Assembly (NCBI RefSeq): GCF_008693075.1
Contig: NZ_VXKJ01000048.1
Coordinates: 62,001 to 126,000, forward strand
DNA length: 64,000 bases
Direction: 5' to 3'
From: Corynebacterium phocae
GTDB lineage: Bacteria; Actinomycetota; Actinomycetes; Mycobacteriales; Mycobacteriaceae
The position numbers were made by a program, and so were the translations under genes. Below are positions 38,181 through 47,395 of this stretch, one piece after another. Each line of letters starts with the position of its first letter. The stretch's first letter is position 1. The notes below the pieces were generated by a model that did not search any database, was not told the DNA's origin, and saw only the letters and a list, made by a program, of their open reading frames with translations.

Positions 38181-38471
38181 ATGAAACAAGTAGAACCGAA
38201 GAACATCCCGTCCGGCGCCCAAATCATTGATGTCCGCGAAGATTGGGAGTACGCCACAGACCACGCCAAGGGCGTCAAGCACATTCCCATGGGTGAGTTG
38301 GCGCAACGCGTAGGAGAAATTGACCCGGACCAGGACATCTACGTTATTTGCAAGTCCGGCGGCCGCAGCGCCAAGGTCTGCGCATACTTGGAACAATCCC
38401 TGGGGTGGGACGCACACAACGTAGCCGGCGGGACGGACCGGTGGCGGGAGGAAGGGCTCCCCATGGAGTAG
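38181..38471 (+). CDS. Rhodanese-like domain protein
   Basis: 96 residues from the ATG at 38181: a single rhodanese domain. IIDVREDWEYATDHAKGVKHIPMGEL carries the CH2A-like D-V-R-E and the active loop is CKSGGRSAKV, with Cys as the sulfur carrier. Single-domain versions move sulfane sulfur or act in thiol homeostasis; the partner is unknown. TAGAGT at 38168-38173 lies 7 nt before the ATG, fitting a leaderless start; the frame remains open to 38133. Confidence 0.9.
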   Translation: MKQVEPKNIPSGAQIIDVREDWEYATDHAKGVKHIPMGELAQRVGEIDPDQDIYVICKSGGRSAKVCAYLEQSLGWDAHNVAGGTDRWREEGLPME

Positions 38472-38518
38472 CGCCCAATAGTTGGCTTTAACCAATCTTT
38501 TGAGGCTAAGATGGTGGC

Positions 38519-38971
38519 ATGTCTAATAATACCCCCATCCCCACCGCCCTCCTAGAGTCTCCATCCTTCCAGCTGGAGAGGGTCCGCCGCCGCGTCCGCG
38601 ACACCGTGGAATCCGCCCTTGATGACAAGGACACCACCCTCCGGGAGTTCTGGGTCCTGGCCTGCCTCATGGATGAAAGCGCCTCTAGCCAAACCCAGTT
38701 GTCCGACACCCTGGCCATTGACGCCTCGGACATGGTCCGGCTGATTGACTCCTTGGAAAAGCGCGGCTGGGTTAGCCGCCAACGCGACCCCAGCGACCGG
38801 AGGCGTCAGATTGTTACCAGCACTAAGAAAGGCACCAAGGCCCACAAGGAGCTGGCCGAATTGGTCACTGAAGCCGAAGACGAGGCACTGGATGCCTCCA
38901 CCAATAAACAGCTCAAGCACCTGCGCAAACTGGCAAAATCCATCGTGCTGGCTGGCGAGGCTGATTCCTAG
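38519..38971 (+). CDS. MarR family transcriptional regulator
   Basis: 150 residues with a MarR winged helix: REFWVLACLMDESASSQTQLSDTLAIDASDMVRLIDSLEKRGWVSRQRDPSDRRRQIV, including the wing D-P-S-D-R-R. Flanking helices form the dimer. TAAGAT is 6 nt upstream of the ATG (leaderless candidate). Its TAG stop is immediately followed by the ATG of the NRPS-like gene, so the two are co-transcribed and this protein is the natural candidate regulator of that gene. Confidence 0.9.
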   Translation: MSNNTPIPTALLESPSFQLERVRRRVRDTVESALDDKDTTLREFWVLACLMDESASSQTQLSDTLAIDASDMVRLIDSLEKRGWVSRQRDPSDRRRQIVTSTKKGTKAHKELAELVTEAEDEALDASTNKQLKHLRKLAKSIVLAGEADS

Positions 38972-41900
38972 ATGAACCGCGCCCCCGGCTCCGGGAGCCG
39001 CCACGGGCGGAATTCGGAGCCCGACCAACCGCCCCTGCCTGGCCCTGGCACAGGCCCTGGCCCAGGCCCAGGCCCAGGCCCAGTCGCAGGCCTAGGCCAC
39101 GTACCGCAGCAGTACCTCACCAGCGACCAAGCGCCACCTCCGCGCACCCTGGTAGACATCGTGCGCACGAATGCGGAATTCTTCCCCGCCGCTGCCGCCA
39201 TCGATGACGGGGAGATCCTCACCTACGCCGAACTCCTAGAACAGGTAGAGGCCTGGGCCGCAGAACTGCGCGCGGGCGGCGTGCGGCGCGGGGACCGGAT
39301 AGGCGTGCGCATGTCCTCCGGAAAACGGGAGCTCTACCTAGCCATCCTGGCCACGCTCTTTGCCGGGGCGGCCTACGTCCCGGTGGACGCGGATGACCCG
39401 GAAGAACGCGCGGAGATGGTCTTTGCTGAGGCCAAAATCAACGGCGTATTCACCGATGACGGGTTCCACTTTCTGGGCAGCGCCGGCGGCCCCACGGGAG
39501 ATCCCACTCCAGAAGATGACGCCTGGATAATTTTTACCTCCGGCTCCACCGGCAAACCCAAAGGCGTAGCCGTGACCCACGGCAGTGCCGCCGCCTTCGT
39601 GGACGCGGAAGCCCAGCTTTTCCTCCAGGATGATCCCCTGGGACCCGAAGACCGGGTCCTAGCCGGCCTATCGGTGGGTTTTGACGCCTCCTGTGAGGAG
39701 ATGTGGTTGGCCTGGGGCCACGGCGCTTGCCTGGTTCCGGCCCCGCGCTCCCTAGTGCGCTCCGGCATGGATCTTGGCCCCTGGCTCATCCGCCGCGACA
39801 TCACGGTGGTCTCCACGGTGCCCACGCTGGCAGGACTCTGGCCCGCCGAGGCCCTAGACGCCGTGCGCCTGCTCATCGTGGGCGGAGAAGCCTGCTCCCA
39901 GGAACTCGTTGACCGCCTAGCCACCCCCGAGCGGGAGATGTGGAATACCTACGGCCCCACCGAGGCCACCGTGGTGGCCTGCGCCGCCCAACTCACCCCC
40001 GGCCAGCCAGTCACCATCGGCCTGCCCCTTCCCGGGTGGGACCTAGCTGTGGTCGACGCCCACGAACAACCGGTCAAAATTGGCGAGGTTGGCCAACTAG
40101 TCATCGGCGGCGTCGGACTTGCGCGCTACCTGGACCCGGTCAAAGACGCAGAAAAGTACTCCCCCCTAGAGTCCCTCGGCTGGCAGCGCGCCTACCGCTC
40201 CGGCGACCACGTGCGGCTAGAAGAAAACGGCCTGTACTTTGTGGGCCGCGTGGACGACCAGGTCAAAATTGGCGGGCGCCGTATTGAGCTAGGCGAGGTA
40301 GAGGCCAGCGTGGCCGGACTTGCCAATGTCTATAACTCCGCGGTGGCAGTCCGCTCCACCCCCAGCGGGGAAAAGGTGCTGGTAGGATACGTTTCCTTGG
40401 ACAACGACAGCGCTGGCTTTGACGAATCCCAGGCCCACGCGCGCCTCGCTGAAACCATGCCGGCCGCCCTAGTGCCACGAATCTGCGTACTTGAACAGCT
40501 GCCAGTGAAATCCTCCGGCAAGGTGGACCGGGACGCTCTACCCTGGCCTCTTCCCGGCGTGGGCGTGGACGCCTCCGGGCTCAACCCCACCGAAGCCTGG
40601 CTGGCGCAGCTATGGGTAGACGTCTTGGGCGTATCAGTAGAGCACAACAAGGCCGACTTCTTTGCGCTAGGAGGCTCCTCCTTGGCAGCGGCCACCCTGG
40701 TAGGAAAAATCCGCGAACGCTACCCCACCGTAGCTGTGCGCGATCTCTACGACCACCCGCGGCTGGGCAGCTTGGCAGAAAAGATTGCTGCTACTAAAGC
40801 CCCGGTACCAACAACCACCGCCAAGCCAGTCCAACGCGTGCGCCTTAGCACCCGTGCTATCCAAGCACTGGCGCAAATCCCCGCTATGACTTTGCAGGGC
40901 ACCTCCTGGCTGGCATGGATTCTCCTAGCCGCCAAGGCGCTTGGCTTGCCCGCTGCCCATTACAGCTGGTGGTTAACAATAGCCATGGTGCTCATCTTTG
41001 CCACCCCGCTGGGACGGATCCCCATCGGCGCGCTAGGCGCACGCGCGCTGACAACCGGGATAGGTCCAGGCCGCTATCCCCGGGGCGGAAGCACCCACCT
41101 GCGAATCTGGGCCGCGGAACGCTGGGCGGACGCCTCCGGTTCCCGCTCAATCGCGGGCTCCACCTGGGTCAACAGCTACGCCCGACTGCTGGGCGTCAAG
41201 CTGGGAAAAAGCGTGGACCTGCATTCCCTCCCTCCGGTGACAGGACTACTCACCATCGGTGACCACGTGGCCGTGGAACCGGAAGTAGACTTAACCGGGT
41301 ACTGGCTCAATGGGGACACCCTCCACGTCGGTGACATTGTCATCAACCACGACTCCCGGATTGGCGCGCGCACTACGCTGCTCCCCGGTGCGGTTGTTGG
41401 CAAAAACGCACACATTGAGGCCGGTTCCACCGTAACGGCGCGAAAGAAAGTCAAGTCAGGCCAGCGCTGGTCCGGCTCACCCGCGCGCAAAGTAGGCCGG
41501 TCAAAGCACCGCTTCCCGGACGAACACCCCGCCCGGCGCCCGCACTGGGTATGGATCTACGCGCTCACCTCCTTCCTTCTGGCCGCCTTTCCCTTAATGT
41601 CTGTAGGCGTGGGCACAGCCGCAGTCCTAGGGCTGGTGTCAATGACCCACGGCAACCCCTACATTGGTGCGGTACTCTTTGCCCCACTCGGGGCGCTCAC
41701 GGCCTTCGCCGTGTACATGTCCGTCATCTGGGCCGGAACCAAAACACTGCAGATTGGCCTTCAACCCGGGATCGCTCCCGTGCGCTCCGCCCTAGGCTGG
41801 CGGATCTGGGCCGTCGAACGCCTCATGGATGACGCCCGCACCCACTTATTCCCCCTCTACGCCTCCCAACTCACACCTATATGGCTGCGCTCTCTAGGCG

Positions 41901-42928
41901 CAACCGTGGGCAAGGACGTGGAAATTTCCACAGCAGTCATGGTTCCAAAACTCACCGAAATCCGCGACGGCGCCTTCCTCGCCGATGACACCATGGTGGG
42001 CGGCTATGAGCTAGGCCGCGGATGGATGTTCACCGGTCCAACCCGCGTGGGCAAGAAAGCCTTCGTGGGCAACTCCGGAATAGCCGCCCCCGGCCGCAAG
42101 CTGGCCAAGAACTCTCTCATTGCTGTGTTGTCCTCCACGCCAAAGAAATCCAAAGCTGGCTCCAACTGGTGGGGCTCACCCCCAGAGCGTATGCGCCGGG
42201 TGGAAGTCCAAACCGCTGGCAACGACTCCCAGTCGCTGACCTATAACCCACCCCTGCGCCTCAAAGCAGCACGCGGACTGGTGGAAACCATGCGGCTTTT
42301 AGCCCCCATGACCTCCGCCATGATCATGGCCGCCACCGTGGGCACCATGTACTACCTGCTCGCCCACCACGGTCTAGCCACCGCGTGGGGTTTAAGCGGC
42401 CTGGTACTCATAGCCTCCGGCTGTGTAGCCATGGCCATCACGGCCGCCGTGAAGTGGGTCTGCGTGGGCAAACACCGCACCGGGGACCACCCGCTCTGGT
42501 CACCGTTTGTCTGGCTCAACGAGCTCCAAGACACCTTCGTGGAATCCGTGGCCGCGCCCTGGTTCTTCACCCACACCACCGGCACCGGCGCGATGAACAT
42601 GGGACTGCGCGCCCTGGGGGTGCGGATTGGCCGTGGCGCGTGGATTGAGTCCTACTGGTTCCCCGAAACCGACCTCTGCGTGGTTGGCGACGGCGCGACC
42701 GTGGGCCCCGGCACAGTAGTGCAAACCCACCTCTTCCAAGACCGCGTTATGAGCCTAGATACCGTGCACATTGGTGCCGGCGCTACCCTTGGTTCCCACT
42801 CGGTTGCCCTTCCCGCAGCCACCGTTGGAACCGGTGCCACCGTAGGGCCGGGCTCGTTGGTCATGCGCGGCGACCGCGTGCCGGACAACAGCACCTGGCA
42901 AGGCAACCCCATTGAACCCTGGCGGTAG
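38972..42928 (+). CDS. Pls/PosA-family NRPS-like enzyme: adenylation, carrier and membrane-bound hexapeptide domains
   Basis: 1318 residues, no condensation or thioesterase domain. Residues 1-45 are Gly/Pro-rich. Adenylation domain ~55-530: TSGSTGKPKG (189-198), FDAS (237-240), NTYGPTEAT (325-333), YRSGDH, GRVDDQVKIGGRRIELGEVE, and Lys517. Carrier domain ~540-605 with LGGSSL, phosphopantetheine Ser570. The remainder is the TIGR02353-type C-terminal part: about six membrane helices in pairs and three left-handed beta-helix/hexapeptide segments. Residue 242, aligned to the third selectivity position of GrsA (239), is Glu, as in Lys/Orn-activating domains. Products of relatives are cationic homopolymers such as epsilon-poly-lysine. 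Substrate here is inferred. Confidence 0.88.
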   Translation: MNRAPGSGSRHGRNSEPDQPPLPGPGTGPGPGPGPGPVAGLGHVPQQYLTSDQAPPPRTLVDIVRTNAEFFPAAAAIDDGEILTYAELLEQVEAWAAELRAGGVRRGDRIGVRMSSGKRELYLAILATLFAGAAYVPVDADDPEERAEMVFAEAKINGVFTDDGFHFLGSAGGPTGDPTPEDDAWIIFTSGSTGKPKGVAVTHGSAAAFVDAEAQLFLQDDPLGPEDRVLAGLSVGFDASCEEMWLAWGHGACLVPAPRSLVRSGMDLGPWLIRRDITVVSTVPTLAGLWPAEALDAVRLLIVGGEACSQELVDRLATPEREMWNTYGPTEATVVACAAQLTPGQPVTIGLPLPGWDLAVVDAHEQPVKIGEVGQLVIGGVGLARYLDPVKDAEKYSPLESLGWQRAYRSGDHVRLEENGLYFVGRVDDQVKIGGRRIELGEVEASVAGLANVYNSAVAVRSTPSGEKVLVGYVSLDNDSAGFDESQAHARLAETMPAALVPRICVLEQLPVKSSGKVDRDALPWPLPGVGVDASGLNPTEAWLAQLWVDVLGVSVEHNKADFFALGGSSLAAATLVGKIRERYPTVAVRDLYDHPRLGSLAEKIAATKAPVPTTTAKPVQRVRLSTRAIQALAQIPAMTLQGTSWLAWILLAAKALGLPAAHYSWWLTIAMVLIFATPLGRIPIGALGARALTTGIGPGRYPRGGSTHLRIWAAERWADASGSRSIAGSTWVNSYARLLGVKLGKSVDLHSLPPVTGLLTIGDHVAVEPEVDLTGYWLNGDTLHVGDIVINHDSRIGARTTLLPGAVVGKNAHIEAGSTVTARKKVKSGQRWSGSPARKVGRSKHRFPDEHPARRPHWVWIYALTSFLLAAFPLMSVGVGTAAVLGLVSMTHGNPYIGAVLFAPLGALTAFAVYMSVIWAGTKTLQIGLQPGIAPVRSALGWRIWAVERLMDDARTHLFPLYASQLTPIWLRSLGATVGKDVEISTAVMVPKLTEIRDGAFLADDTMVGGYELGRGWMFTGPTRVGKKAFVGNSGIAAPGRKLAKNSLIAVLSSTPKKSKAGSNWWGSPPERMRRVEVQTAGNDSQSLTYNPPLRLKAARGLVETMRLLAPMTSAMIMAATVGTMYYLLAHHGLATAWGLSGLVLIASGCVAMAITAAVKWVCVGKHRTGDHPLWSPFVWLNELQDTFVESVAAPWFFTHTTGTGAMNMGLRALGVRIGRGAWIESYWFPETDLCVVGDGATVGPGTVVQTHLFQDRVMSLDTVHIGAGATLGSHSVALPAATVGTGATVGPGSLVMRGDRVPDNSTWQGNPIEPWR
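39040..39095 (+). repeat. GGCCCA/GGCCCT hexamer repeats in the NRPS-like gene
   Basis: Tandem hexamers GGCCCA/GGCCCT encode Gly-Pro repeats at residues 24-38. In-frame simple repeat, likely variable in length. Confidence 0.85.
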
Positions 42929-42940
42929 CCGCAAAGCGAA

Positions 42941-42973
42941 AGCGGCCTCCCCGGCAAAGAAGGGAAGCCGCTC
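42941..42973. terminator. Bidirectional terminator between the NRPS-like gene and ppk2
   Basis: AGCGGCCTCCC (42941-42951) pairs with AGGGAAGCCGCT (42961-42972) around a short loop; one mismatch. Lies in the 74-bp gap between convergent genes. T-runs are weak on both sides. Confidence 0.6.
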
Positions 42974-43002
42974 AGACGGGCAAACAGGTTGCCTAGAAAC
43001 TT

Positions 43003-43902
43003 TTAATCACCAATCTGTTCACGGCCGCGCTTGACAATTAAATCATCAGGCTCACCGACCACACTGTGGTCCTTGCTGGTGTACTCAAACTTGGAGAGCA
43101 CATAACGCATAGCGTTGACACGAGCGCGCTTCTTGTCATTGGACTTGATGGTAATCCACGGGGACTCATCCGTATCCGTGTACCGGAACTGCTCCTCCTT
43201 GGCCCGGGTGTAATCATCCCACTTATCCAAGGAAGCCAAGTCCATGGGGGAAAGCTTCCACTGCCGGACCGGGTCAATCTGGCGGATAGCAAAGCGGGTG
43301 CGCTGCTCCTTGCGGGTCACGGAGAACCACAACTTGGTAATCGAAATACCGGAACCCAAGAGCATGTTTTCCAACATTGGAACCTCCCGCAGGAACTCCG
43401 CGTGCTGAGACTCCGTACAAAAGCCCATCACGCGCTCCACGCCAGAGCGGTTGTACCAAGAGCGGTCAAAGAAGACTATCTCCCCGCCAGCCGGAAAGTG
43501 CTCAATGTACCGCTGGAAATACCACGAAGTGGACTCCCGTGGGGAAGGCTTTTCCAAAGCCACCGTGCGCGCACCACGTGGGTTAAGGTGCTCGTTGAAA
43601 CGCTTAATAGTGCCCCCCTTGCCGGCGGCGTCACGGCCTTCAAAGATGATGATATGGCGCTGACCAGTCTCCTTGGTCCAATTCTGCCACTTCAACAGCT
43701 CAATCTGGAGCGCGCGCTTAGTGGACTCATACTCATCACGGGTCATCCGTTCTTCGTACGGATAGTTCTCACGCCACGTCTGAATGGGTGAGCCATCCGG
43801 CATAATCAGATCCGGGTCATCCTCATCCGAATCATCTACTAGATAGCCTTCAGTCTTAGCTAAGTCAATCTCCGGCAATTCATCATCTTTAATATCAGCC
43901 AT
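43003..43902 (-). CDS. ppk2: Polyphosphate kinase 2
   Basis: 299 residues from the ATG at 43902. PPK2 class I, transferring phosphate between polyphosphate and nucleoside diphosphates. Walker A-like FEGRDAAGKGGTIKR, the lid arginines in LNPRGARTVALEKPSPRE, Walker B-like GEIVFFDRSWYNRSGVERVMGFC, then RTRFAIRQIDPVRQWKLSPMD and KWDDYTRAKEE. An acidic N-terminal extension of ~60 residues is present. TAAAAT (43910-43915, minus strand) is 7 nt upstream, suggesting a leaderless mRNA; the open frame to 43950 is unsupported. Neighbour of the porin-like genes as in C. glutamicum. Confidence 0.95.
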   Translation of the reverse strand: MADIKDDELPEIDLAKTEGYLVDDSDEDDPDLIMPDGSPIQTWRENYPYEERMTRDEYESTKRALQIELLKWQNWTKETGQRHIIIFEGRDAAGKGGTIKRFNEHLNPRGARTVALEKPSPRESTSWYFQRYIEHFPAGGEIVFFDRSWYNRSGVERVMGFCTESQHAEFLREVPMLENMLLGSGISITKLWFSVTRKEQRTRFAIRQIDPVRQWKLSPMDLASLDKWDDYTRAKEEQFRYTDTDESPWITIKSNDKKRARVNAMRYVLSKFEYTSKDHSVVGEPDDLIVKRGREQIGD

Positions 43903-43995
43903 ACAGCCTATTTTACGCGTTTTTCCCAGGCCGGGCCGTGATTTTGCCAAGTTTCCCTACCCCAAATGTAGTGAGTTGGCTCGCACCCACATATG

Positions 43996-44024
43996 AAAAA
44001 GCCCGCACCGTGCGGTGCGAGCTT
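43996..44024 (-). terminator. Intrinsic terminator after the PorA-like gene
   Basis: GCCCGCACCG (44001-44010) pairs with CGGTGCGAGC (44013-44022) with one mismatch and a tiny loop; the minus strand continues TTTTT. 34 nt beyond the porA-like stop. Confidence 0.85.
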
Positions 44025-44057
44025 TCCAACGTTCAGCTGTGTCAGCTGGGTGCTAAA

Positions 44058-44216
44058 TTACAGCAGGCCCAGTAGAGACTTGACAGCAGAAGCCAGACCC
44101 GAAACGTCCTTCAGGAAGCCGAACAGCTGTCCAAATAGGCCGTGAGAGGAAAGCATATCCCAGTCGCGGAATGCTTCAGCAGCGCCCTGAGCTGCAGTCT
44201 TCTTGTCATCGTTCAT
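44058..44216 (-). CDS. porA: PorA-like small channel-forming peptide
   Basis: 52 residues, read directly from the ATG at 44216 to the TAA at 44058: MNDDKKTAAQGAAEAFRDWD, then an amphipathic stretch with LFGQLFGFLKDV and ASAVKSLLGLL. AAAGGGAGT lies 7-15 nt upstream. Size, lack of signal peptide and amphipathic helix match PorA/PorH, tiny O-mycoloylated proteins forming ion channels in the mycolate outer membrane. It is followed by a strong terminator and lies between ppk2 and the PorH-like gene, the C. glutamicum order. Identity is by position and character, since such peptides diverge fast. Confidence 0.75.
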   Translation of the reverse strand: MNDDKKTAAQGAAEAFRDWDMLSSHGLFGQLFGFLKDVSGLASAVKSLLGLL

Positions 44217-44258
44217 GTTGATACTCCCTTTGAGTTAAAGATTAAGGTTGGTTTTTCC

Positions 44259-44279
44259 GACCCTGGTATTTTCCAGGTC
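44259..44279 (-). promoter_or_regulatory. Hairpin between porH-like and porA-like genes
   Basis: GACCCTGG (44259-44266) and CCAGGTC (44273-44279) form a short stem in the 109-bp gap, without a T-run. It could tune the relative amounts of the two channel subunits by processing or attenuation. Confidence 0.4.
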
Positions 44280-44325
44280 CGGGCCATGATGTCCTACTTC
44301 GACAAGACATCAAGGTTTCAGAAAC

Positions 44326-44571
44326 TTAGTTGTTACCCTCAGTATCTTTCTTGAAGATACCCTCGGTTACGTCCCAGTGCTTGGAGATGTTCAGAGGTGC
44401 CTTGCCGTCAACCTCAGGGTTCTTAACCCAGTTGTCACCAACGAGGTTGCCATCAGAGAACCAGTTGGAGAGGGTGCCAAGGGTGTTAGGAACACCCTGG
44501 AAAAGCTTCACGATGTTGTCAATGAAGGTGGAGAAGTTGGACAAAGCGTCCTTGATTACGGAAAGATCCAT
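44326..44571 (-). CDS. porH: PorH-like small channel-forming peptide
   Basis: 81 residues from the ATG at 44571 with AAGGAG upstream. The N-terminus MDLSVIKDALSNF and FIDNIVKLFQGVPNTLGTL resemble C. glutamicum PorH (MDLSLLKETLGNY, then a similar amphipathic segment). No signal peptide, as known for PorH. It carries an extra ~25-residue polar C-terminal part relative to the 57-residue C. glutamicum protein. Expected to form a hetero-oligomeric cation channel with PorA in the outer mycomembrane. Confidence 0.8.
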   Translation of the reverse strand: MDLSVIKDALSNFSTFIDNIVKLFQGVPNTLGTLSNWFSDGNLVGDNWVKNPEVDGKAPLNISKHWDVTEGIFKKDTEGNN

Positions 44572-45088
44572 TTGGGTCTCCTTAAGAGATTCTCCGAACC
44601 TAGAGAAGGCCGGAGGCGGTCAATTACAGTTATCACGACTACCCTCGGTGGGAGTCACAAGAAACATCATTGCACATTTTCACAGCCAAGCAAGTTGTTT
44701 AAATGAAAATTTTCCCCAGGCAGAGCAACCCACGCACACACGAAAACCTCAGCAGGAAATTTTAGACAACCGCAAAAACGCATTGACCATTATCTTTACA
44801 CCCGCCAAAAGAATTTTAGGCACTTTTTCACCCTTTCGTGTAACACCCATGGAAGGCGTTGCGATTAAATTAAGCCCGCAACACGGCTGAAAAATTTGGA
44901 AAGAACATCAGATATCACCCCTTTCCAGGGGTATTAAATCCCTCTTCTGTCAGAAAGATTTACGCCCCCAAGCAACTTTTCCCCATCAATTCCACAACTT
45001 CGGCGCGTCACTGGTTGTAAATAACCTAATTTTATGCAACCTAGAGTTCCCTTAAGGATAAGTTTTTATTAAGTTCGCGGCCAGAAAA
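44572..45088. other. Long AT-rich leader/promoter region of porH
   Basis: About 515 bp without a convincing gene between porH-like and the groEL2 terminator. AT-rich throughout; the porH ribosome site lies at its left end. A long untranslated leader or strong promoter is plausible for an abundant envelope protein. Open frames here are shadows. Confidence 0.55.
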
Positions 45089-45126
45089 TAAAAAGACCCG
45101 GAATGCACGATCTGCATTCCGGGTCC
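45089..45126 (-). terminator. Intrinsic terminator after groEL2
   Basis: Perfect 13-bp arms, GACCCGGAATGCA (45095-45107) and TGCATTCCGGGTC (45113-45125), with a 5-nt loop; on the minus strand followed by TTTTTATTTT. 43 nt past the groEL2 stop. Confidence 0.93.
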
Positions 45127-45168
45127 AGCGAAAGGTGCTACAGCGCTAGCACCCGCGCAAAATTGGGA

Positions 45169-46827
<1,659 letters not shown>

Positions 46828-46939
46828 TTAGATCTGTAGATTCGCTAGGACGACACTCACGTCACCACGGCATGGACGCCCGCGACGGCACGGCTGGTGA
46901 GTGTTAACCAACCTCAACCACGCGTGGTTCGATGTTTGT

Positions 46940-46966
46940 TTAGCACTCACCCTTCGCGAGTGCTAG
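46940..46966 (-). promoter_or_regulatory. CIRCE operator (HrcA site), proximal
   Basis: TTAGCACTC-N9-GAGTGCTAG; the arms match the CIRCE consensus TTAGCACTC-N9-GAGTGCTAA in all but the last base. It lies 128 bp upstream of the groEL2 ATG. HrcA repressor itself is not encoded in the window. Confidence 0.93.
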
Positions 46967-46974
46967 CAACCATA

Positions 46975-47001
46975 TTGGCACTCGATTGGCCCGAGTGCAA
47001 G
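46975..47001 (-). promoter_or_regulatory. Second CIRCE-like operator, distal
   Basis: TTGGCACTC-N9-GAGTGCAAG, with the exact 9-bp spacing and intact GCACTC/GAGTGC cores but degenerate ends. Its centre is 35 bp from the first site, so two HrcA dimers could bind side by side. Confidence 0.8.
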
Positions 47002-47317
47002 GTGGCGCGCGGGGGCTTTAGGGGATCGTTACATTGACTGCCAGAACCCCACCTTCCGTGTCAGCCTCGCGAGACGACACGATACATTCGAGGTCAGCAG
47101 TGCACTAAAACCATTCGGAAACCACCGAAGGGCAAGACAGCCGCTAGTGGAAACATTGCATTTCATAGGGCGAAGCAAGTACCTCAAACCATCTCCCTTG
47201 GGTCTCAATTGGTCAACATGAAGTTGAAGTTGCTGTGGCGAGTTTTTCTCAATGCTTCAAAACATTCCACCCTGGCTTGTATACAATTCACCTCGGTTCT
47301 TGGCGTAAGGAAAAAAT

Positions 47318-47352
47318 CAATACCCTAACCCCTTACTGGACCTCGGGTATTG
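47318..47352. promoter_or_regulatory. Inverted repeat before the unrecognised 515-aa gene
   Basis: Perfect 8-bp arms CAATACCC (47318-47325) and GGGTATTG (47345-47352), 19-bp spacer, 44 bp before the ATG at 47396; TAAAAT at 47361-47366 is a candidate -10 box. Could be an operator. The rest of the 47002-47395 gap has no recognisable gene. Confidence 0.5.
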
Positions 47353-47395
47353 TTGATAAGTAAAATATTCAACTAGCAGACAGGAACTCAAAAGC

